Below, one piece after another: positions 1 through 5,261 of a stretch of DNA of 6,061 bases. The notes beneath the pieces are model-generated. The model did not search any database. It saw only the letters and a program-made list of their open reading frames with translations, and had not been told where the DNA came from. Source of the DNA: Helicobacteraceae bacterium (GTDB lineage: Bacteria > Campylobacterota > Campylobacteria > Campylobacterales > SZUA-545); assembly GCA_031282285.1 (NCBI GenBank), contig JAITEA010000136.1:1-6061 (forward strand), read 5' to 3'. Position numbers and translations under genes: made by a program. Position 1 is the stretch's first letter; each line of letters begins with the position of its first letter.

Positions 1-2320
1 CGGCGCAGCGCTTAAAAGCCGCGCTCGCCAGATCGGCGCTCGCGTTTTGTTCCAGCAGCTCGCCAAGCGTAAAAAGCGCTCTCGATCGCGCGCGATCTTC
101 CAGCTTAACGCCGTCCAACATCGTCCGCAAAACGAGGATCGCCTCGTCCGGCTTGCCCTCTTTGACCGCCGCGTCCGCAAACGCCATCTCCGCATCGGGC
201 GTAAACGCGCCGACCGCCGTCAAGCGCGACCTATTGACAAGTTTTTTGGCGTATTCGTAGCGTTTTTTGGAGTCGTTTTGATCGGCGCTTAGGGAAATCA
301 TAGCGGAGTACATATCCATCAGGCGCGGCTCTTTGGGAAAGCGCGACTCGACCGTTTGCGCCAGCTCCTCCATTCGTTTGGGATCAAAACCGACGCGCCG
401 ATAGGCGTCAAACAGGCGGATATAGCGATCGGCTTCGATCGGCTTTTTGAGCGCGCGAAGCATCTTGATATACCTCTCCTCGCCGTCGATATAGATGGGA
501 TAATCCGCCATAGCGTAGAGCGCGTCCAAACGCTTGGCAAGCCATTGCGCGCCTTCGGCTGGCGAGCGTTTGGCGATATTGGTTTGCGCGATCTGAAGCG
601 CGAGGCTGAAATCTCGCGCCTTGTACGCGCACTCAAAATAGGGTTCGTCGATCCTGATCGAAACGCCCAGCTTGCGATCGCGGCTGAACTTCGCCGCCGC
701 TAGGCAATCGCCGTCGGTCAAAAAGGCGTCCAGCAGCGATCGCTCCATCTGCCTCATCTGCGCGTCGAAATCGTGAAACAGGGCTTTGTCCAGCTTGTCG
801 AGTTTGGGCGCTAACGCGCTTACCTCGGCGTATTTGCCCAGCTTCATAAGCAGTTTGGCTTTCTCGTACAGCGCGCGGCTTGCCGCCTCGTCGTCGGGGT
901 ATTTCTCCATAATCTCGTCGTACAGCGCGAGATTGGCTTCCGGCGTTTGCCTGCCCAGCGAAAACTCGATCAGATCGCGCTCCTTTTGCGCCACGGGCGT
1001 TTGCGGCGAGAAGCCAAACTCCGCCAGATAGCGCTCGTAGGTGATCAGCGATTTTTCGCTCATCTGCGCGAAGTTCTGCCACCGCGCCAGATTTAGTAGC
1101 AGCGTTTCGTACTCTTCCGAGATCGAATCGATATGATCGATCAAAATCTCGCCCAAAAGCGCTGCCGGCGTATAGAGCTTCTGTTCCGCCATCAAACTCA
1201 TAAGCCGTTTGCTCTCGTCCAGCCTGTCTAGGAAAAACTCGGGCGAGCTTCTCAATATCTTTTCGTAAAGTTCGGCGGCTTTTGGAATGTCGTCGTCGCG
1301 GATCGCGTTCTCGGCGAGCCTCGAGGCGGCGAGCGCGGCGGCTGGAACATCGCTTGAGTTGAACAGCACGCTTTCGTAGCCAAGCGCCGCTTCGTAGGTT
1401 TTGCCCTCCACGATCAGGCGATCGGCTTTATAGATGCGCGCGAAATCCGCCAGACGATGCTTGGGATATTCGCGAATCAGCGCCTCGTAGTGATAGCGCC
1501 CGTCGGAGATAAGTCCGGCGCGCATCTCCGCGTTGGCGAGCGCCAGCAGGATTTCCGGCGTCTCCTTGTGGAAGGCGAACGCCTCCGTCCAAGGTTTGGC
1601 GACGGCGATCAGCGCTTCGTCCTGATCGCCCAGCTTGTCTAAAATCTTGACCTTGAGCGCGAGCAGTTCCGGCATAAACAGATGTTTGCCGTCGCTTTGG
1701 GCGAGCGCGTCGTCGATCATTCGTTGCGCGTCGGCTAAAAAGCCCGCGTCGTACTGCGATAGAATCCTTGAAAACTCGCGCCCGTCCTCGCTGGTGGATC
1801 GGCTTGCGATCGGCGCGCCGTTTAGATCGAGCGCGCCTACGGAGGGCGGCTCGAACGGCGGAAAAGCTACGGGGAAATTCAGCCCGCCGCCGCTAGGCGC
1901 GCGCAGAACGGGCGGATTGTTCGCGTATCCCACCGCGATCCAGCGCGCCGAGACGCTCTTTTCGCCGTCTGGCGCGAGCGGGATCGACGAAAGCGTCGTC
2001 TCGTCGATCGGATAGACCAGCGCCTTTTGCTTGAAGGTTATTTTGAGCGAAAAGCGTTTGGCTTCTAGCGCCGGTTCCACGCTGAAAAAGCGGTTGTCGA
2101 TGGGTTGCGGCTTCAGAACGGGAACGCGATCGAACTCGCAGATCATATACCCGCTCTCAAACGGCGCTACGGCGCCGACGCGGCAAGCAAAGGGGCGATC
2201 CTCTTTGAGCGTGAGCGTTAGATACGGCTCTTTGTTCATAACGCCCGCCGTTTGCACGATCTCGAGCGCGCAAAGCGGGGAGGCGGCAAGCAAAAGGGCT
2301 AAGCCAATCGATATTCTCAT
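1..2320 (-). CDS. pflA: PflA-like flagellar motor disk/spoke protein, 3' end missing
   Basis: A single open frame of 773 codons runs from an ATG at 2320 to the left edge without a stop; an in-frame TAA twelve codons upstream limits the start. Residues 1-19 are a signal peptide (hydrophobic core, likely cut after SPLCA), so the product is periplasmic. Residues about 20-130 look like a beta-rich domain (LTLTLKEDRPFAC, NRFFSVEPA), residues 135-165 are Pro/Gly-rich, and from about 180 onward the protein is a string of helical pairs resembling TPRs (for example EALIREYPKHRLADFARIYK and PKAAELYEKILRSSPEF). This order and the roughly 790-800 aa family length match PflA of Campylobacter/Helicobacter, which with PflB builds the periplasmic spokes and disk that hold extra stator units. 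Only some 15-30 residues should be missing. A flgH gene nearby supports a flagellar role. The alternative is another long periplasmic TPR protein. The name rests on remembered family features, not an alignment. Confidence 0.72.
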   Translation of the reverse strand, partial: MRISIGLALLLAASPLCALEIVQTAGVMNKEPYLTLTLKEDRPFACRVGAVAPFESGYMICEFDRVPVLKPQPIDNRFFSVEPALEAKRFSLKITFKQKALVYPIDETTLSSIPLAPDGEKSVSARWIAVGYANNPPVLRAPSGGGLNFPVAFPPFEPPSVGALDLNGAPIASRSTSEDGREFSRILSQYDAGFLADAQRMIDDALAQSDGKHLFMPELLALKVKILDKLGDQDEALIAVAKPWTEAFAFHKETPEILLALANAEMRAGLISDGRYHYEALIREYPKHRLADFARIYKADRLIVEGKTYEAALGYESVLFNSSDVPAAALAASRLAENAIRDDDIPKAAELYEKILRSSPEFFLDRLDESKRLMSLMAEQKLYTPAALLGEILIDHIDSISEEYETLLLNLARWQNFAQMSEKSLITYERYLAEFGFSPQTPVAQKERDLIEFSLGRQTPEANLALYDEIMEKYPDDEAASRALYEKAKLLMKLGKYAEVSALAPKLDKLDKALFHDFDAQMRQMERSLLDAFLTDGDCLAAAKFSRDRKLGVSIRIDEPYFECAYKARDFSLALQIAQTNIAKRSPAEGAQWLAKRLDALYAMADYPIYIDGEERYIKMLRALKKPIEADRYIRLFDAYRRVGFDPKRMEELAQTVESRFPKEPRLMDMYSAMISLSADQNDSKKRYEYAKKLVNRSRLTAVGAFTPDAEMAFADAAVKEGKPDEAILVLRTMLDGVKLEDRARSRALFTLGELLEQNASADLASAAFKRCA

Positions 2321-2331
2321 ATATTGCGCGA

Positions 2332-2347
2332 AGCAAATCGCGTTCCT
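2332..2347 (-). promoter_or_regulatory. Candidate sigma54 (-24/-12) element before pflA
   Basis: Read on the minus strand, this is AGGAAC-GCGAT-TTGCT. It keeps the GG-N10-GC spacing and the TTGCT block of the sigma54 consensus TGGCAC-N5-TTGCW, with mismatches at the first T and at the C after GG. The predicted start of transcription would fall at about 2321, directly before the ATG at 2320, so the transcript would be essentially leaderless. That is unusual and lowers confidence. The AAGGAA in the same place is the only SD-like string near the gene, but it lies about 20 nt from the ATG, too far for a normal ribosome binding site. Confidence 0.4.
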
Positions 2348-2375
2348 TGCAAATTAAACGCAAAGCCAATCGGCG

Positions 2376-2383
2376 TTTATATA
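2376..2383 (-). promoter_or_regulatory. Weak sigma70-like -10 box upstream of pflA
   Basis: The minus strand reads TATATAAA, containing TATAAA (five of six matches to TATAAT). Transcription from here would start near 2370 and give a leader of about 50 nt to the pflA ATG. No -35 box is evident, but Campylobacterota housekeeping promoters often lack one. This is an alternative or an addition to the sigma54-like element closer to the gene. Confidence 0.25.
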
Positions 2384-2453
2384 GAGCCGAAGCGCGATCG
2401 TTTGCGCCTTTTGGCGATCATAGCGGATTTAAGACGGAGCGCCTCGCTAAGCG

Positions 2454-2546
2454 TCAAATCCTAACCTCGACGCGGTTTTTGCCGCCGCTTTTTATCGTTC
2501 CGCCCCGCCAGATTAGCCCCGCGTAAATATCGCGGCTAAACCGCAT
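2454..2546 (-). CDS. Possible 30-aa small ORF after the coiled-coil gene
   Basis: An ATG lies 5 nt after the TAA of the 366-aa gene and opens a 30-codon frame (starts MRFSRDIYAGLIWRGG, ends GKNRVEVRI). No Shine-Dalgarno sequence is visible, so translation would depend on re-initiation from the gene before it. A second frame begins at a TTG overlapping its TGA and runs to 2377 (starts LTLSEALRLKS, 26 codons). The composition is protein-like (an amphipathic, strand-like end), but the length is too short to judge. It could be a real small protein, a remnant of a larger gene, or chance. I recognise no family. Confidence 0.2.
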   Translation of the reverse strand: MRFSRDIYAGLIWRGGTIKSGGKNRVEVRI

Positions 2547-2551
2547 AAATA

Positions 2552-3652
2552 TTACAGGCGGGTTTTGCCTATATTTTTTATAAACGCTTCGCGCATCTTT
2601 TCCAGCGCGTCGTCAAAGGTATGAAGCCCCCGCTTCTCAAGCGTTTCTTCTTTCCTGATCGCGGCGGCGAGCGCCTCCTTTAGTTTTGGCAGCTCCAGCA
2701 GCGCGATAGCCGCCTTGTTCGCAAGCTCTTTTTGGGTGTTGTTGATATTGCAGTTTTCAAAGAATACGGCGGCGCGTTTATATTCGCTTTTTTGAATGTC
2801 GTTGCGTCCGGCGCGCCGTCCGCGATCCATCTGTTCGGCAAGCCAGAAAGCTATATCCCCCGCCGGCACAAACTGAAAAACGCGCTTTAGTTCCGTGCGC
2901 GATCCGTCTTCGTTTACCACGATCTCTTTCAGCTCGTCCAGCGACATAGCCTGAACCTGTTCGAGCGTTAGCGATCGCGCCTTATCGATCGCGTCGATAT
3001 TTTTGTTGATGCCGTCGATCTTTTTGCTCAATCTGTCGATGTTCTCTTTGGCGTTTTTTATCTCTTTTTCTTTCGCGAGGCTCGCCTGTTTCAGCCGCAT
3101 CCATATCTGATGGCTTTTGCTTACAAGCGGCGCGCCGTTCGCGCCCATCAAAACCGGCGTGTAGTTTCCCGCGCCGTCGATCACCTCTTGGGCGATTCTA
3201 TCGACCAGATTCATATCCAAAGCCGCCATAACGCGGGCGAAAAAAGTATCGGCTATCGCCTCGTTAAACAGCGACTGAAAAGCGATAAAATATTTCTTTG
3301 CCTGATTTAATATAAACGACTGTTTTTTCTGATCGGCGCGTACCTCTTTGGCGATTACCGAATCAAAACCGGCTTCTTCTCGTATCAGATAATCGACCTC
3401 TTGGTTGATATACTCTTTCAGCGCCAGCACGCACCCTTCGACGCGAAATTGCGAATAACTTTGCAGCGTTTTGAAATTAACCGTCGCCAGCGCCACGGGT
3501 CGCTCCAGAACCTTTTTCGCCGCCTCGCGCATAGCCTCGCGCAGTTGCGACGAATCGTCAATGGCGAACAGCTCGTTTTCAAAGGTGCTTTGACTTAAAA
3601 AAAACGCCTCGACCGTGGCGCGTTGTTCGTCGAGATCGGCGTGCGCTTTCAT
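2552..3652 (-). CDS. Unrecognised cytoplasmic helical/coiled-coil protein, 366 aa
   Basis: I do not recognise this protein. It has no signal peptide or membrane segment and is rich in Lys, Glu and Ala, so it is probably soluble and mostly helical. Residues about 183-225 (RLKQASLAKEKEIKNAKENI and following, rich in K/E/I/D with heptad-like spacing) form the clearest coiled coil. An acidic, Leu-rich stretch follows (about 228-246) and then an EDGSRTELKRVFQF segment. Residues 300-366 are again helical, with a basic C-terminus. There are two cysteines (74, 301) and no recognisable catalytic motif. The ATG lies 2 nt after the stop of yqeY, so the genes are almost certainly co-transcribed and translation is probably coupled; no good Shine-Dalgarno is seen. 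Codon use matches its neighbours, so recent transfer is not indicated. A structural, adaptor or filament-like role is possible but not shown. Confidence 0.85.
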   Translation of the reverse strand: MKAHADLDEQRATVEAFFLSQSTFENELFAIDDSSQLREAMREAAKKVLERPVALATVNFKTLQSYSQFRVEGCVLALKEYINQEVDYLIREEAGFDSVIAKEVRADQKKQSFILNQAKKYFIAFQSLFNEAIADTFFARVMAALDMNLVDRIAQEVIDGAGNYTPVLMGANGAPLVSKSHQIWMRLKQASLAKEKEIKNAKENIDRLSKKIDGINKNIDAIDKARSLTLEQVQAMSLDELKEIVVNEDGSRTELKRVFQFVPAGDIAFWLAEQMDRGRRAGRNDIQKSEYKRAAVFFENCNINNTQKELANKAAIALLELPKLKEALAAAIRKEETLEKRGLHTFDDALEKMREAFIKNIGKTRL

Positions 3653-3654
3653 CG

Positions 3655-4089
3655 TCAGCCAAGCGCCCGTTTCGCGGCTTCGCTGATTCGCCTGCCGTCG
3701 GCTTGCGCTCCGATCGCCGCTTTCGCCGCCGCCATCGCCGCGCCGAGCGTTTTCTGCTCCAAGCCGGCTACGATCGCTTTCAGCTTCGCGTCAAGCTCCT
3801 CGTCGCTGAGCTGTTTTGGCAGATAACTTTCGATGATCGCCATCTCTTTGCGCTCCTTTTCCGCCAGATCGTCGCGCTTGCCGATCGTATATTGCTCGAT
3901 CGCCTCGAGCCGCTGCTTGATCTGCTTTTGCAGGATTTTCTCGACGTCGGCGTCGCTTAGGCTTCTGCGCTCGTCGATCTCGACCTGCTTCAGCGCGCCG
4001 TTTACGACGCGGAGCGTGTCGCGCTTGAACTCGTCGCGATCGCGCATAGCGGTTTTTATGTCTTCTCTGATCTTTTCCAACAATCCCAT
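3655..4089 (-). CDS. yqeY: GatB/YqeY-domain protein (YqeY family)
   Basis: The 144-aa product fits the usual 145-150 aa of stand-alone YqeY proteins. The family hallmarks are in place: FKRDTLRVVNGALKQVEIDE (residues 21-40), the basic helix KILQKQIKQR (51-60) followed by EAIEQY, the RDDLAEKE segment (72-79), ESYLPKQLSDEEL (87-99) and a small C-terminal domain with the Gly/Ala helix and a DGRRISEAAKRAL end. YqeY resembles the tRNA-binding tail domain of GatB, the subunit of the Glu/Asp-tRNA amidotransferase. Its own function is not settled; a tRNA-related role is usually inferred. The frame is open further upstream (to 4401), but that part is antisense to flgH and lacks family resemblance. The start at MGLLEK is therefore chosen, with a G-rich stretch (4096-4100) as a weak ribosome site. 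It is the first gene of a pair with the coiled-coil gene. Confidence 0.93.
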   Translation of the reverse strand: MGLLEKIREDIKTAMRDRDEFKRDTLRVVNGALKQVEIDERRSLSDADVEKILQKQIKQRLEAIEQYTIGKRDDLAEKERKEMAIIESYLPKQLSDEELDAKLKAIVAGLEQKTLGAAMAAAKAAIGAQADGRRISEAAKRALG

Positions 4090-4109
4090 ATCTTGCCCCC
4101 GCTTGTTTG

Positions 4110-4125
4110 TGGAATTAAACTTGCT
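4110..4125 (+). promoter_or_regulatory. Sigma54 (-24/-12) promoter for flgH
   Basis: The plus strand reads TGGAAT-TAAAC-TTGCT, matching sigma54 consensus TGGCAC-N5-TTGCW at TGG, the fifth-position spacing and the full TTGCT block, with the exact GG (4111-4112) N10 GC (4123-4124) spacing. The predicted start is near 4136, giving a leader of about 26 nt to the flgH ATG with a good ribosome site inside it. flgH is among the RpoN-dependent flagellar genes in Campylobacter, so sequence and context agree. On the opposite strand the same bases contain TTTAAT (4119-4114), a possible -10 for yqeY. Confidence 0.7.
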
Positions 4126-4135
4126 GAACGCGTAG

Positions 4136-4151
4136 CAATTGTAGCCAATTG
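4136..4151 (+). repeat. CAATTG-TAGC-CAATTG hairpin/dyad before the flgH ribosome site
   Basis: Two copies of the self-complementary hexamer CAATTG (4136-4141 and 4146-4151) are separated by TAGC. They can pair as a 6-bp stem with a 4-nt loop. The element begins at the predicted flgH transcription start and ends on the first G of the Shine-Dalgarno GGGAG (4151-4155), six nt before the ATG. It could be an operator, a 5'-end stabilising hairpin, or chance in an AT-rich spacer. Confidence 0.45.
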
Positions 4152-4161
4152 GGAGTAAAAA

Positions 4162-4866
4162 ATGGCAAAAGAAACGATCGTTATCATTGCGTCTTTGGCG
4201 CTTCTGGGATGCGCGGGCGCGCTCGATCCGCAGATTGACTTCAAGCCGCCCGAATATGTCCAGCAGACGCCCTCCCGCGAGGACGAGGAACTTAGCAATC
4301 TTGGCAGCCTCTTTGGGCGCGGCGACAATCCGCTCTTTTCCGACCGCAAGGCTATGCGCGTAAACGATATCGTAACGGTGCTGATCAACGAGCGATCGCA
4401 AAGCAGCTCCAGCGCCAACCGGCAGTTAAACCGTTCGCAGGAGAGCGAGTTCGCCCCGGGCGCGATCAGCTACGCGGGAACTTCCAAGAACGGCGAGAAG
4501 GTAGCCAACCGCGTTAACGGCGCGATCGGTTTCGGCTTCAAAAGCGACAGCTCCAGCCAGTTTAGCGGCGGCGGGACGGCTACGAGGACGGAAAACTTCA
4601 TTACGACGATCAGCGCGCGGATTATCAAGGTGATGCAAAACGGCAACTATTTTATAGAGGGGCGGCGCGAGATTATGCTGGAAAACGAGAAGCAGATCAT
4701 TCAGATCAGCGGCGTGGTGCGCCCCGACGACATTATGCAAAACAACACGATCAACTCGTCGTATATCGCCGACGCGAAAATCTCCTACCGCACCGAAGGC
4801 GATATTCAGCGAAACGCCAAGCAGGGCTGGGGGACGAGGCTGATCGACGCGATCTCGCCCTTTTGA
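4162..4866 (+). CDS. flgH: Flagellar L-ring lipoprotein FlgH
   Basis: FlgH forms the outer-membrane L-ring through which the flagellar rod turns. The 234-aa protein starts with a lipoprotein signal: hydrophobic residues 6-15 and lipobox LLGC with the lipidated Cys at 17. The family core is clear: LFSDRKAMRVNDIVTVLINE (58-77), a Ser-rich stretch with SSSSA (81-85), a Gly-rich middle (FGFKSDSSSQFSGGG), TTISARIIKVMQNGNYFIEG (148-167), a NEKQIIQISGVVRPDDI segment (175-191), then SSYIADAKISY (199-209) and the C-terminal GWGTRLIDAISPF. The length is normal and no part is missing. Ribosome site GGGAG lies 6 nt before the ATG, and a sigma54 promoter precedes it. It is divergent from yqeY and has no flagellar gene directly after it, so it is probably transcribed alone, as in several Campylobacterota. 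Confidence 0.97.
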   Translation: MAKETIVIIASLALLGCAGALDPQIDFKPPEYVQQTPSREDEELSNLGSLFGRGDNPLFSDRKAMRVNDIVTVLINERSQSSSSANRQLNRSQESEFAPGAISYAGTSKNGEKVANRVNGAIGFGFKSDSSSQFSGGGTATRTENFITTISARIIKVMQNGNYFIEGRREIMLENEKQIIQISGVVRPDDIMQNNTINSSYIADAKISYRTEGDIQRNAKQGWGTRLIDAISPF

Positions 4867-4902
4867 CCCGCGACCGTTTTCGCGTATCGCATTGCGGCGG
4901 AG

Positions 4903-4917
4903 CGCGGGAATGACGGG
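4903..4917 (-). repeat. Dispersed-repeat half, CCCGTCATTCCCGCG type, inverted copy
   Basis: On the minus strand this 15-mer is identical to 5175-5189 on the plus strand, so the two form a perfect inverted repeat about 270 bp apart. The string GTCATTCCCGC is typical of dispersed palindromic repeats found in intergenic DNA of many bacteria. A CGCGGG here can also pair with CCCGCG just after the flgH stop (4867-4872). No T-run follows, so a terminator is not supported. Confidence 0.6.
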
Positions 4918-4975
4918 GGGCGATTGGATCGCTTCTAAAACGCCGTCTTTGCGGATTTCGGCGGCGCTTCGGGTT

Positions 4976-4996
4976 AAACGCTAAAGTTTAGCGTTT
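4976..4996. repeat. 21-bp dyad (10-bp arms, 1-nt centre): terminator or operator
   Basis: AAACGCTAAA (4976-4985) and TTTAGCGTTT (4987-4996) are perfect inverted copies around a single G. As RNA it would fold into a 9-bp stem with a 3-nt loop followed by a short, interrupted T-rich tail, which makes it a possible end for the flgH transcript. As DNA it abuts the first TTATAATC box, so it could equally be the binding site of a dimeric regulator. The sequence alone does not decide. Confidence 0.5.
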
Positions 4997-5020
4997 TATA
5001 ATCTTTGTTTGATTATAATC
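4996..5020 (+). promoter_or_regulatory. Two -10-like TTATAATC boxes upstream of the truncated ORF
   Basis: TTATAATC occurs at 4996-5003 and again at 5013-5020, exactly 17 nt apart. Each contains a perfect TATAAT. The second lies in the 10-bp palindrome GATTATAATC (5011-5020), so it reads as a -10 box on both strands. Transcription from it would start near 5026, about 30 nt before the ATG at 5056. A short inverted repeat CGCAAT/ATTGCG (5022-5027, 5037-5042) lies in the leader. No -35 is needed in Campylobacterota. Confidence 0.55.
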
Positions 5021-5055
5021 GCGCAATCAGATTTTAATTGCGTCAAAGGCGTTAA

Positions 5056-5148
5056 ATGGCTAACTATTTCGTTATTGTCGGTAAAGGCATGATCACCTGC
5101 CCCCACGGAGGCGTGGCGGAGCTTAAATCCAGCGAGACGATGTATTGA
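5056..5148 (+). pseudogene. N-terminal remnant of a CPHGG-type (PAAR-like) protein
   Basis: A 30-codon frame starts with a good ribosome site (AAAGGC, 5045-5050) and promoter-like boxes upstream. It begins MANYFVIVGKGMITCPHGG and ends ELKSSETMY. The hydrophobic opening followed by TCPHGG is, from memory, the start of a family of roughly 100-130 aa PAAR-like proteins, often found with secretion systems; in those the chain goes on for another 80 or more residues. Here a TGA follows, and 9 nt later the first dispersed-repeat unit (5157) begins. The simplest reading is that insertion of the repeat or a deletion removed the rest. A genuine 30-aa peptide cannot be excluded. The intact expression signals suggest recent damage. 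Confidence 0.5.
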
Positions 5149-5156
5149 TCCCCTTT

Positions 5157-5240
5157 GTCATTCCCGCATCCCTTCCCGTCATTCCCGCGACGGAGCGGCA
5201 GCGCGCTTGCGCTCGTGTCGGCGCGAAGGAAGGCGGGAAT
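5157..5240. repeat. Dispersed palindromic repeat cluster (GTCATTCCCGC ... GCGGGAAT)
   Basis: Two direct copies of GTCATTCCCGC (5157-5167 and 5178-5188, 21 nt apart) face the inverted GCGGGAAT at 5233-5240. Between them GACGGAGCG (5189-5197 region) can partly pair with CGCTCGTGTC (5210-5219), so the whole block could fold into a long imperfect hairpin. It fills the gap between the truncated ORF and the repeat-protein gene, and its 15-bp core recurs inverted at 4903-4917. Elements of this look are usually multi-copy intergenic repeats with no coding role. Long minus-strand frames through it are by-products. Confidence 0.7.
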
Positions 5241-5248
5241 CCATCCCC

Positions 5249-5254
5249 AAAGGA
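5249..5254 (+). promoter_or_regulatory. Ribosome binding site of the repeat-protein gene
   Basis: AAAGGA stands 7 nt before the ATG at 5262 and fixes that start, which also gives a proper signal peptide. It lies directly after the dispersed repeat cluster, so the repeat would form part of the 5' leader if transcription begins upstream. Confidence 0.65.
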
Positions 5255-5261
5255 TTCGTCA

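Noticed and set aside
633..1082. Minus-strand frame of 149 codons overlapping pflA in another phase
   Set aside because: It is Arg/Ala/Gly-rich, typical of an out-of-phase reading of GC-rich coding DNA; the pflA frame is open through the whole region.
1635..2015. Plus-strand frame of 126 codons opposite pflA
   Set aside because: It is rich in Ser, Arg and Pro with no start signal, and is a mirror of the well-supported minus-strand gene.
2157..2369. Minus-strand 70-codon frame starting upstream of pflA
   Set aside because: It overlaps the pflA start in a different phase; the pflA frame has the signal peptide and the long continuation, while this one turns Arg-rich.
3833..4135. Plus-strand 100-codon Ser/Arg/Leu-rich frame opposite yqeY
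   Set aside because: Composition is that of an antisense shadow, and it runs into the flgH promoter.
4090..4401. In-frame upstream extension of yqeY giving a 248-aa protein
   Set aside because: The extra 104 codons lie antisense to flgH, show no family resemblance, and the remaining 144 residues already match the full YqeY length with the usual MGLLEKI-type start.
4867..4908. CCCGCG / CGCGGG pairing after flgH as a terminator
   Set aside because: The arms are 6 bp with a 30-nt loop and no T-run follows; the dyad at 4976-4996 is a better candidate.
4912..4983. Plus-strand 24-codon frame beginning ATGACGGGG
   Set aside because: It starts inside the dispersed repeat, has no ribosome site and no protein-like character beyond the repeat.
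5157..5240. CRISPR array
   Set aside because: Only two direct 11-bp units at 21-nt spacing plus one inverted copy; no regular repeat-spacer pattern.
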